NCBI GenBank assembly: GCA_002432565.1 | Contig: DJFP01000143.1 | Location: 17,441-28,969 of the forward strand | Reading direction: 5' to 3' | Length of the DNA: 11,529 nt | Source: Flavobacteriales bacterium UBA5869 | GTDB lineage: Bacteria; Bacteroidota; Bacteroidia; Flavobacteriales_D; Crocinitomicaceae | Shown: piece by piece, positions 1-6,453 of the stretch | Position numbering within the stretch: the stretch's first letter is position 1 | Layout: every line of letters begins with the position of its first letter | Position numbers and translations under genes: made by a program | Notes under the pieces: generated by a model | The model's database searches: none | Seen by the model: only the letters and a program-made list of their open reading frames with translations | Told to the model about the DNA's origin: nothing

Positions 1-651
1 GACTGTTAAAGCGAAGTTCGAACCATCACAGTTGCGCATTCCTGCAATCGGATCGACCAGGGTGGGATTTGGAAGCGCATTTACAGTTACTGTCTGGCTG
101 ATGCTCGCCGTGCATCCGTTTGAATTAGTAACTACCAGGGTTACGGTATAATTTTGAGATCCGGATCCAACAGCATTGTATTGGTGGACCGGGTTGATAA
201 GATTACTTGTGTTTTGTGCACCGGACCCGGGATCACCAAAATTCCAGGAATAACTTAATCCTGTTCCGGATGAGGTGTTTGTAAATTGAATAGGAACACT
301 GGAACAGCTGTTATTTCCTGTAATAGTGAATGAAGCAGTTGGAGGAGGTGCTACAGATATGTTTACGGTACTATTATCCGTGCACCCTAAAGATGAACTT
401 ACGGTGAGTGTATAAGTTTGGTTCGTTGCTGCTGTCAGTGTAGGATTCGGGCAGTTGGTACATGAAAGTCCCGCCGCGGGAGACCAGGAATAGGAGAGTG
501 TTCCGGCTCCGGTTCCTGATGGGGTTCCCCCCAATTGAATGGAAGCACCGGTGCAAACCGTAGAGTCCGGTCCGGCATCTGCAGTACATTGAGCATAAGC
601 TGCTGTAAGGAGCAATAAGTGTGCAGTAACAAGGAGTAATAGTTGCTTCAT
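1..651 (-). CDS. Secreted PKD-domain protein, N-terminal part (runs off left edge)
   Basis: The frame opens at ATG 651-649 and stays open for 217 codons to the first base of the window, so the C-terminus is missing. It begins with a signal peptide (MKQLLLLVTAHLLLLTAAYA, cleavage before Q21). A first Ig-like/beta-sandwich unit follows (about 22-98; ADAGPDSTVC, SYSWSPAAGL, CTNCPNPTLTA, QTYTLTV). Then comes a PKD domain (about 100-195; PTASFTITG, SYSWNFGDPGSG, NYTVTLVVTNSNGCTASI) and the start of another unit (NALPNPTLVDP). Proteins of this make in Flavobacteriales are large surface or secreted adhesin-like proteins that usually end in a gliding-motility/T9SS C-terminal domain. That end is outside the window, so T9SS export is inference. 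A Bacteroidota-type promoter lies just upstream (672-702) and the preceding gene is closed by a terminator, so this gene is probably transcribed alone. The start is well supported by the signal peptide; the exact function is unknown. Confidence 0.85.
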   Translation of the reverse strand, partial: MKQLLLLVTAHLLLLTAAYAQCTADAGPDSTVCTGASIQLGGTPSGTGAGTLSYSWSPAAGLSCTNCPNPTLTAATNQTYTLTVSSSLGCTDNSTVNISVAPPPTASFTITGNNSCSSVPIQFTNTSSGTGLSYSWNFGDPGSGAQNTSNLINPVHQYNAVGSGSQNYTVTLVVTNSNGCTASISQTVTVNALPNPTLVDPIAGMRNCDGSNFALTV

Positions 652-671
652 TCGTAGTTTTGTAGCCGATA

Positions 672-702
672 CAAAGGAAGAATATAAATTTCAAACCTCA
701 AA
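672..702 (-). promoter_or_regulatory. Putative Bacteroidota promoter of the PKD-protein gene
   Basis: Read on the minus strand, TTTG (702-699) is followed after exactly 19 bases by TTCCTTTG (679-672). This matches the Bacteroidota sigma-ABfr consensus TTTG-N19-TAnnTTTG with a single mismatch in the -7 element. Transcription would begin a few bases later, leaving a leader of roughly 15 nt before the ATG at 651. This is a sequence match only. Confidence 0.45.
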
Positions 703-793
703 TACCTCAATTGTAGTAATAGCACTTGTCTTTCAAGCTATTGGTGAGCTAATTTATGAAATAAAACGCAGAAAGGAAACAGAAGTTGCCTGC

Positions 794-830
794 AAAAAAA
801 ATCCCTTCCAGGCTAAACCAGGAAGGGATT
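794..830 (-). terminator. Intrinsic terminator after the T9SS-cargo gene
   Basis: On the minus strand a perfect 10-bp stem (AATCCCTTCC, 830-821, with GGAAGGGATT, 809-800) closes an 11-nt loop that can add two further G-C pairs inside an A/A mismatch. It is followed directly by six T (799-794). It lies 24 bases after the stop codon of the gene ending at 855 and before the promoter of the next gene, which is the expected place for a rho-independent terminator. There is no matching T-run on the plus strand, so it is one-directional. Confidence 0.9.
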
Positions 831-854
831 ATTAAGTATTAAGCTGACTATTTC

Positions 855-1883
855 TTAGTTGATAGTCAATTTTTTTGTTGATTTGATTCCGTTTGCAGTA
901 ACAACTACATTGTAAATACCAGCCTGGAAATCAGCTACGTTCAATGTTTGAGAAGTTCCGTTATTTTGAGCTGTCAAAACTGTTCTTCCCGCCATGTCAA
1001 CGATTGAGATCTGCTCGTTTCCGGTCAATCCTGAAATAACAACGGATTCATTTGCAGGGTTCGGATACATACCGAATGCGATTTGATTGTTTTCGGATAC
1101 GTTCAAATACTCATCCGGTGCAACGCTGCTCATAACGATATGCTGAGTTGTCGGCGACCCCCCGAATGTGATTACTAATGTAGCATGAACTAAAACAGGA
1201 AGGTAAGGGTTTGACATGGTATAATATTCATACTGAGTTCTTTCCATGATCACGTTTCCTAATCCAGGGATCGGAATAACTGCAGTTGCCTGATCAGCTA
1301 ATTTAAAACGCGTTACATTTGATAAAGTAGTAGCAGCATTTAATTTCAAAGTACCTTCTCCGTCTACGGTAGTAGTAACTCCTCCCGTTGTTGCTAATGT
1401 CCCGAAGTTATCTGTAATTGCACCACCTGCAAATGCATCTGTCAGGGTATTGGTTACAGCATAAGGGTAATTCATAATTAAAGCATCGTCAGCTCCACCA
1501 TCGAAAACAACTCTAACTGTTCCGGCACCGTTTCCACCGTCAAACGCGAATCCCTGAGAAATGCGTGAACTGGCACTGGAAGTATAATAAGTAGTCATAA
1601 AATCTGCGATATCAACCGCCCAGGTAGAGGAAGTATAATCACCGCCGTTATCAGTCGCTGAAGGAAGAGAGACTGTCACAACTTTAGTTTGACCTGAGAT
1701 ACCAGGTGTTGTACTATAATCCCAGGTAACTCCTGATCCTGTTACAGCAGCATAATCTACTGCGTTGGAATCTAAAAGGTACATAGTCATGGATGAACCC
1801 ATTACTGGTTCATTTGACTGAGTAAACTGGCCGAAAGCAGCTCCTGTAATCAAGCTAGTAGCTAAGAGTAAATTTAATTTCAT
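855..1883 (-). CDS. Secreted protein with T9SS type A C-terminal sorting domain
   Basis: A complete 342-residue protein. It starts with a signal peptide (MKLNLLLATSLITGAAFG, cleavage near Q19) and ends with a typical Por-secretion tail at about 269-342. That tail has the entry motif MYPNPANESVVISG, the strand QISIVDMAGRTVL, then LNVADFQAGIYNVVV and the basic end KSTKKLTIN. Family knowledge: this domain sends proteins through the type IX secretion system, after which it is cut off and the cargo is released or attached to surface lipopolysaccharide. The middle part (20-265) is rich in T, S, G and A, looks all-beta and has no catalytic motif I recognise. It may be an extracellular structural or binding protein, but I cannot name a function. 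The start at 1883 is set by the signal peptide. A promoter-like sequence lies at 1898-1927 and a strong terminator follows the stop, so the gene is probably monocistronic. Confidence 0.92.
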   Translation of the reverse strand: MKLNLLLATSLITGAAFGQFTQSNEPVMGSSMTMYLLDSNAVDYAAVTGSGVTWDYSTTPGISGQTKVVTVSLPSATDNGGDYTSSTWAVDIADFMTTYYTSSASSRISQGFAFDGGNGAGTVRVVFDGGADDALIMNYPYAVTNTLTDAFAGGAITDNFGTLATTGGVTTTVDGEGTLKLNAATTLSNVTRFKLADQATAVIPIPGLGNVIMERTQYEYYTMSNPYLPVLVHATLVITFGGSPTTQHIVMSSVAPDEYLNVSENNQIAFGMYPNPANESVVISGLTGNEQISIVDMAGRTVLTAQNNGTSQTLNVADFQAGIYNVVVTANGIKSTKKLTIN

Positions 1884-1897
1884 AGTTTATTTTTTTC

Positions 1898-1927
1898 TAA
1901 AATTACAATTTTACATGATTTACCAAA
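1898..1927 (-). promoter_or_regulatory. Putative Bacteroidota promoter of the T9SS-cargo gene
   Basis: On the minus strand TTTG (1927-1924) is followed after 18 bases by TAATTTTA (1905-1898), one mismatch from TAnnTTTG. Spacing fits the Bacteroidota consensus. The predicted start of transcription is near 1891-1892, giving a leader of under ten bases, short but in line with the weak use of Shine-Dalgarno sequences in this phylum. Confidence 0.45.
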
Positions 1928-1992
1928 TCGATTTTACTTGAATGGTAATCTTTATTTACCTAATGAATACTTATTTAACAAAAAGGTTGGAA

Positions 1993-2018
1993 AAAATTCA
2001 AAATTCAAAATTCAAAAT
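1993..2018. repeat. Short tandem repeat (AAAATTC)3 plus partial unit
   Basis: Three exact copies of the 7-mer AAAATTC run from 1993 to 2013, followed by AAAAT. The repeat sits in the 177-bp gap between the T9SS-cargo gene promoter (to its left) and the stop codon of the second barrel gene (at 2061). A heptamer repeat outside a reading frame could vary in copy number by slippage, but nothing here shows that it does. Confidence 0.8.
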
Positions 2019-2060
2019 CATGTCCTGTTAGTTATTCGGAATAAAATGGGGTTTTAGTAT

Positions 2061-2894
2061 TTATAGCATGATGACTAATCCGGTCCGCAGACTGAATAAA
2101 TTTTGAAAACGGTGAAGGGCTAACTTTCGATGCTGATCTCTTTCACTTGTGAAATAAGGTGAATCATCAATGTAAGAAGGGAAAAGTGCCGGTAAATTTG
2201 CATGCAGGTAACCTCCGAAATTCCATGCGAAAAACCTGGATAGCGGGATGCGGTATTCCATTCCGTACATCAGTGTAATGTTAATGGCGTTCTCTTTTCC
2301 CAGCCTGATATAGTCTGTGGTGATCAGAATAGAGTCGGGAGAGAAAGTGGTTCCTTTGTAATTGGAATCAATACACCGGTAATTCCCGGATTTTAATTGG
2401 GAGATTTCTACTCCAATTCCAAGTATATGTGTCAAGCCGGTCGGGGCATTCGAGTTTTCGGAACTGATTTCAATGCGCGGCATCAATCGGACAGTATTGT
2501 AGTTCACGAGGCAGTCGTATTTACTGGTGTAATAATAGCCTCCTCCCGGATAGGAAGATTCATGGTATTCGATACCCAGGTCACTGAAAAAAATCTTTCC
2601 GTAATAGTATTGAAAATCAATTGAAAAGCTAACTCCTTCCCTTAAAACAACTCCCATGCAGGTATAGAAACTGTAATTGAATGGATTGGTTCCTGTTTGT
2701 TTTCGGTAATTCCGGTAATAGTCGTTCTTCAGAAAAGTTCTTTCGGAACGGCTTGCCAGCTTCAGTAAAGCGTTATGATGTGCACCTGCTCCCAGCTGTA
2801 ATGTGAAACGCTTTCCGTAAAATCCGGTTTCCGATTGACCGGATGCCGATAATGACAGGTATAAACCCATCAACATGCATAGTGATTTCAACAT
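2061..2894 (-). CDS. Putative outer-membrane beta-barrel protein (barrel paralogue 2)
   Basis: A complete 277-residue protein with signal peptide MLKSLCMLMGLYLSLSASGQ. The mature part is rich in aromatic residues and alternates polar and hydrophobic residues, as in outer-membrane beta-barrels. Visible strand-like blocks are RFTLQLGAGAHHNALLKL (near 30-47), FNYSFYTCMGVVLREG, FSIDFQYYYG, VRLMPRIEI, LTHILGIGVEIS, INITLMYGMEYRIPLS and FAWNFGGYLHANLP. The end, RFQNLFSLRTGLVIML, is a strand finishing on hydrophobic residues. It is clearly homologous over its whole length to the upstream gene at 2971-3843, with an identical last 16 residues, so the pair arose by tandem duplication. The 76-bp gap to that gene shows no clear promoter or terminator, so it is probably the third gene of the M48 peptidase operon. 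The barrel assignment is inferred from composition and pattern; I recognise no named family. Confidence 0.8.
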   Translation of the reverse strand: MLKSLCMLMGLYLSLSASGQSETGFYGKRFTLQLGAGAHHNALLKLASRSERTFLKNDYYRNYRKQTGTNPFNYSFYTCMGVVLREGVSFSIDFQYYYGKIFFSDLGIEYHESSYPGGGYYYTSKYDCLVNYNTVRLMPRIEISSENSNAPTGLTHILGIGVEISQLKSGNYRCIDSNYKGTTFSPDSILITTDYIRLGKENAINITLMYGMEYRIPLSRFFAWNFGGYLHANLPALFPSYIDDSPYFTSERDQHRKLALHRFQNLFSLRTGLVIML

Positions 2895-2970
2895 ACATCG
2901 TGGAGTTTGGTTAGAACCCGCTGGTCGGATTTTGTAATCTGATGAATTGTTTTTCGAAAAGTTGGAAATG

Positions 2971-3843
2971 TTATAACATAATCACCAACCCGGTGCGGAG
3001 ACTGAATAGGTTTTGAAACCTATTTTGGGAAAGTCTTAATTTTAGTTCTGCATCCCAATCTGTTTCGTAATAAGAGAAACCATAATATCCGTTTAACTCG
3101 GATTCAATTGCAATTTGAACAGGTAAGTTCAGATGTACATATCCTCCGAAATTCCAGGCAATGTTTTTGCTGATAGGTAATCTGTATTCCAATCCATACA
3201 AAAGTGTCAGACTGAATGCTGATTCGGTAGTAAAATCAAACCGTGAATTTTTGTCAAGAGAATCGGAATAGTAATAATCATTATCATTAATAATTGCGTC
3301 GTAATTTCCCGATTTTGCTTTCGATAACTCCACTCCAAAACCCAATATATGAGTCAGACCAACCGGAGAATTGGAGCCTCTTGAGCCGATTTCAATTCGT
3401 GGCATAATACCGATGGTGTTGTATTTTACCCTTGCGGTTTTACCTAATACCGTGTTGCTGTATCCTGTAAACTGATCGTAATAGGTGTTGTAACCATAAT
3501 TATTAAGTACGATGTTTCCGAGGTAATATTTCACATCCAGTGATAATGTCAAATGCTCTTTCAATACAACTCCAACATTACCATAAAAGCTGTAGTTGAA
3601 TTGATCAGTTCCACCTGATCGGTGTAATTCCGGATGCTGATCTCTGAAATTTCGCTCATAACTGCTTGCTAACTTCAGCAGTGAATTATGATGAAATCCT
3701 GCGCCTAGTTGCAGTACAAATCGATTTCCGTAAAATCCGGTTAGCTGGCTTTTTCTCTTTGCAGCATCACTTTTGGTCGTTTGGGCAAAAGAAATGGTAC
3801 TGAATAAAGATACAGTAAGGATTAAAGATGCTATTCTTAACAT
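2971..3843 (-). CDS. Putative outer-membrane beta-barrel protein (barrel paralogue 1)
   Basis: A complete 290-residue protein with signal peptide MLRIASLILTVSLFSTISFAQ. The mature part follows the same plan as its downstream paralogue: GFYGNRFVLQLGAGFHHN, LLKLASSYERNF, FNYSFYGNVGVVLKE, LTLSLDVKYYLGN, GIMPRIEIG, GLTHILGFGVELSKAKSGNY, FSLTLLYGLEYRLPIS and IAWNFGGYVHLNLP, ending in RFQNLFSLRTGLVIML. The regular amphipathic strands, short turns and many Y/N/G loops point to an outer-membrane beta-barrel of moderate size. The pore or binding role is unknown. Its ATG (3843) lies only 6 bases after the stop codon of the M48 peptidase gene, so the two are almost certainly co-transcribed and perhaps translationally coupled. 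The paralogues differ most in the predicted loops (about residues 55-65, 105-135 and 175-195), as expected if loops face a variable partner. Confidence 0.82.
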   Translation of the reverse strand: MLRIASLILTVSLFSTISFAQTTKSDAAKRKSQLTGFYGNRFVLQLGAGFHHNSLLKLASSYERNFRDQHPELHRSGGTDQFNYSFYGNVGVVLKEHLTLSLDVKYYLGNIVLNNYGYNTYYDQFTGYSNTVLGKTARVKYNTIGIMPRIEIGSRGSNSPVGLTHILGFGVELSKAKSGNYDAIINDNDYYYSDSLDKNSRFDFTTESAFSLTLLYGLEYRLPISKNIAWNFGGYVHLNLPVQIAIESELNGYYGFSYYETDWDAELKLRLSQNRFQNLFSLRTGLVIML

Positions 3844-3849
3844 GTGATT

Positions 3850-6054
3850 TTAGTTAGTTGATTTGAAAATTTCATAAATTTTAGATCCCAGTAAAAGTTT
3901 AGTGGGTCTTCCGCTGATCATGTAAACATTGGATTGGTCAGCATGACCATTCTTCAGGTCCACTCCGACAAACTGGATCGCTGTTTTTTGTGAGTCGAGC
4001 AGTTTTCCTGTTAAAAGGATCATAGCCATTGGCGGAACATACCAGGTTGCAATAACCGGTCTCGCAATTTCCATCGGTGCACTTTTTTTACTGTCGACAT
4101 AAAGGATGCTTGGGATCATGATCACATCGGAACTGTATTTCTTAGCCATGCTCTGCAATTCTAAATAATCAACAGGGAAGAAGTTTACTTTGGAGTATCC
4201 TTTCGTTTGTGTCAATGCTGTTTTTAGGAATGAAAAAGCCTGGATACCTTCGATGGTAAGCTCGTTGGGAGCATTGTCCGTATTCACAGTATACCCGTTG
4301 TCTGTTGCCTCTGTAACGACCAGTTCCGTGGCATTGGCTTTAATAGACTCAGAAACTTTTACAGTCTTTTTGGACGATTCTAAAATTTCCACATTCGGTT
4401 CAACCAGGGCTATGCTTTTGTTCTTCAGGTTGGGTATTGCCGGAATTAACTTCGAATTGTTTTCGCTGTTTTTCGAACTATTCGTGGATTTGTTCTGAAA
4501 TTCCTTAAAAGTTTTTACAAAACTGCTGTCGGATATAATGTCCTGCATTCCATAGAGGTAATAAGTCGTAGAATCAAAAACCTGCAGGTCAATATTTCCG
4601 TCTACTGATCTTTTTTTCTTGATCTTGTCATACTTGGATTCGTTGACTGCTGGCGGGGTTACTTTTGACAAGCTGTCAACCGGAATTTTAGCGATCGAAT
4701 CATTGTAAGATTTGTTGCGCTGAACCGCCTGCGGGTAATTGTACTTTGAAAAGGATTCCAGGGAGAATTGTTTTGTGTTAGCTGCTGTTTCAACCATTCG
4801 GTCATAGATTGCCTGGATTTCCTGGTTTGCCGGTCGGGCAGCACGGATATCATAGATTTGTCTGAGTGCAATGGAAGCAAGCTCCAGTTTATCCATTTTC
4901 TTTAACATGGAATGAAGCGCCGCTATTTCACCTTCTTTATGCTTGCGTGATTCATAAGGTTTTGACATGCTTTGTGACTTGGTCTGTGCAAGTGCCAGCC
5001 AGGTTTTTGCCTTCATGGAAATGAGGTAGTTCGACTGCGGAAATTCTTTTTCCAGGATGTAAATGGAATACAAAGCATTCGTCAGGTCAAGGGAAATAAT
5101 GCTGTTTCTAATCGATTCAAAACGGGCAATAGTACGGATCTCATTGAAACGGTCTGCTCCTAAAATCGTTGGGCTTCCTGTCCAGCGGCTGCCTTTTTCA
5201 AGTACCTCCAAAACCTGTTTTTTTCTTTTGGAAATATTCGGATGGGAGCTTTTGCTGTCGTTGTAGTTTTCTTCAGCAGTGATTGCAAAAACTTCTTTTG
5301 GGAATTTGAAATCGGGTACGTAAAATTCGTTGGAATTGAAAAAGTTTTCCGGGATTCTGACTTCGTCAAACGGAAGGTAGGAGTACATCAACACATCGAA
5401 AGTAGGTTCGATCAATGCTTCATCGTATCCGGCTTTCTTGTAAAGTTCGATGGCATCTGCATCTGCTTCCAATTCACGTTCCTTACTGTATGTGCTTAAT
5501 TCGTAGTAGTCAGCATTTTTCAGGGTAACGTTTTGTTTGAAGCGTTCCAACACGTGTTTACGCTTATAATGTGCTATTTCGTGAGCCAGTACATAAGCAA
5601 TCTGGGCTTCCGAGCTAACCTGTGATATCAATCCTGTAGTTACGAAAATAATTCCCTGATCGGTAGAAAATGCATTTGTTTCGTTGGATTTTAAGGTGTA
5701 AAAACGCAACTGGCTGAAAGTTTCCGCATCATCCTTCAATAAATTCTTCGCAATGTCTTTAATGTATGTTGAAATCGGGTCTCCGAACACACAATCTTGC
5801 GAATGAAGGATTCTATCAATGGAAGTATGAATCCCGACATAGAATTTCCGTTTTACGGAAGAAGCAAGTTCAGGGCGGCTTATCTGCATATCACGCTCCA
5901 CTTTTTCAGGGGTGGAAAGACGAATGTCATCCGGAATGGAGCCGTTGGAAAGAAGCGTTCTGTAGTTATTGAAGTCCGTTTTGGATTGAGCAAACAAAGC
6001 ACTCGAAACAGATAGTGATAATAGGCAAGTTAGAATGAAAGTCTGTTTTAACAT
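3850..6054 (-). CDS. M48-family zinc metallopeptidase with long C-terminal extension
   Basis: A complete 734-residue protein with signal peptide MLKQTFILTCLLSLSVSSALFAQ and no obvious membrane helix in the mature part, so it is probably periplasmic. The catalytic domain spans about 70-225. H158-E159-I160-A161-H162 is the zinc HExxH motif, within IAYVLAHEIAHYKRKH. The third ligand is probably E196 in RELEADADAIELYKKAGYD, the usual M48 ELEAD block. Upstream NAFSTDQGIIFVTTGLI is the expected substrate-strand region. Residues about 300-430 look helical and repeat-like (FESIRNSIISLDLTNALYSI, YLISMKAKTWLALAQ), possibly TPR-type as in BepA-like M48 proteins. A K/S/N-rich linker near 517-535 leads to a C-terminal domain of about 195 residues (KSIALVEPNVEI to the end) that I cannot name. 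The gene opens a three-gene operon with two putative barrels, suggesting outer-membrane protein quality control or assembly. The peptidase call is firm; the substrate is inference. Confidence 0.93.
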   Translation of the reverse strand: MLKQTFILTCLLSLSVSSALFAQSKTDFNNYRTLLSNGSIPDDIRLSTPEKVERDMQISRPELASSVKRKFYVGIHTSIDRILHSQDCVFGDPISTYIKDIAKNLLKDDAETFSQLRFYTLKSNETNAFSTDQGIIFVTTGLISQVSSEAQIAYVLAHEIAHYKRKHVLERFKQNVTLKNADYYELSTYSKERELEADADAIELYKKAGYDEALIEPTFDVLMYSYLPFDEVRIPENFFNSNEFYVPDFKFPKEVFAITAEENYNDSKSSHPNISKRKKQVLEVLEKGSRWTGSPTILGADRFNEIRTIARFESIRNSIISLDLTNALYSIYILEKEFPQSNYLISMKAKTWLALAQTKSQSMSKPYESRKHKEGEIAALHSMLKKMDKLELASIALRQIYDIRAARPANQEIQAIYDRMVETAANTKQFSLESFSKYNYPQAVQRNKSYNDSIAKIPVDSLSKVTPPAVNESKYDKIKKKRSVDGNIDLQVFDSTTYYLYGMQDIISDSSFVKTFKEFQNKSTNSSKNSENNSKLIPAIPNLKNKSIALVEPNVEILESSKKTVKVSESIKANATELVVTEATDNGYTVNTDNAPNELTIEGIQAFSFLKTALTQTKGYSKVNFFPVDYLELQSMAKKYSSDVIMIPSILYVDSKKSAPMEIARPVIATWYVPPMAMILLTGKLLDSQKTAIQFVGVDLKNGHADQSNVYMISGRPTKLLLGSKIYEIFKSTN

Positions 6055-6200
6055 AATTAGGCTTTTTAGGTAACCAGCCGTAAAAGTAATGAATCCGGCA
6101 GAATATTCGCTAGATTAAAGAGTATTTGCTCATATAAGGCAGCTTCATAGATTTCGGAATACCAATAGATGGTTACTCTAATGATTTTGACCGCGGACTA

Positions 6201-6313
6201 AATCCCAATTACCTTTTAGAGGTATCGATAATTAGATGGGGCATCTTTTTTTATAGTTTAGATGCTCGTATGAAAACGAAAAATGAGGCTTTCTGAATGC
6301 TGTAATTGGGATT
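6201..6313. repeat. Perfect 12-bp inverted repeat with 89-bp spacer
   Basis: AATCCCAATTAC at 6201-6212 is the exact reverse complement of GTAATTGGGATT at 6302-6313. The spacer holds smaller stems (6239-6246 with 6260-6267). It could be the two ends of a small non-autonomous element, a two-site operator, or the closing stem of a structured RNA. No target-site duplication is obvious outside the arms. Confidence 0.7.
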
Positions 6314-6384
6314 AAAGGCTACCTCGTATTACGTTTCAAAGAAACTATACATTCATCTTCAATCCACTTTGTGGCTTTCTTTTG

Positions 6385-6414
6385 CCTACTTTTTTTGCCT
6401 TGGAAAAAAGTTGG
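6385..6414. repeat. A/T-rich intergenic hairpin
   Basis: ACTTTTTT (6388-6395) pairs with AAAAAAGT (6404-6411) around an 8-nt loop (TGCCTTGG). Beyond one T/T mismatch CC (6385-6386) pairs with GG (6413-6414). The wording CCTACTTTTTTTGCCTTG...AAAAAAGT resembles hairpins I recall as common in Bacteroidota intergenic regions; this is from memory and not checked. It lies just before the permease -7 box and has no T-tail, so it is unlikely to be a plain terminator. Confidence 0.5.
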
Positions 6415-6427
6415 AGAAGATAATTAC

Positions 6428-6435
6428 TACATTTG
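6428..6435 (+). promoter_or_regulatory. Bacteroidota -7 box of the permease gene
   Basis: TACATTTG matches the -7 consensus TAnnTTTG exactly. Transcription would begin near 6441-6443, about 12 bases before the ATG at 6454. No good TTTG is found at the expected -33 distance; the hairpin 6385-6414 occupies that area. The box also decides the start codon: the in-frame TTG at 6433 lies inside it and cannot be the real start if this promoter is used. Confidence 0.45.
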
Positions 6436-6453
6436 TTTCCCTTGCGAAATACT

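Larger units (their letters stand above)
6055..6453. other. Divergent intergenic region between peptidase operon and permease
   Basis: No gene-like frame is seen in these 399 bases. They hold the start regions of two divergent units: a weak minus-strand -7-like TACTTTTA (6088-6081, no clear -33) before the peptidase gene, and a perfect plus-strand -7 box before the permease. Between them lie a perfect 12-bp inverted repeat (6201-6212 with 6302-6313) and an A/T-rich hairpin (6385-6414). Within the inverted repeat, GGGCATCT (6239-6246) can pair with AGATGCTC (6260-6267; one G-U), and alternatively AGATG-GGG-CATCT (6234-6246) forms a tiny hairpin followed by T6 (6247-6252). Confidence 0.6.

Noticed and set aside
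374..694. Minus-strand 106-codon frame overlapping the PKD gene start
   Set aside because: The PKD frame at 651 has a signal peptide and domain motifs; this frame is shifted and carries unnatural composition.
2033..2046. TTATTCGGAATAA as terminator of the peptidase-barrel operon
   Set aside because: The arms are A/T-rich with almost no loop and no T-run; I see no convincing terminator for this operon.
2949..2960. TTTTCGAAAA palindrome between the two barrel genes as a terminator
   Set aside because: It has no separate loop and no T-tail after it on the minus strand; it is too small to end transcription.
6201..6313. Insertion sequence or CRISPR at the inverted repeat
   Set aside because: There is no transposase frame, no clear target duplication and only two arms; it is kept as an unexplained inverted repeat.
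6433..6453. TTG start giving a 7-residue longer permease
   Set aside because: The TTG overlaps the perfect -7 box TACATTTG, so it would lie upstream of the transcription start; the ATG at 6454 gives a natural N-terminus (MKQNSLFRKK).
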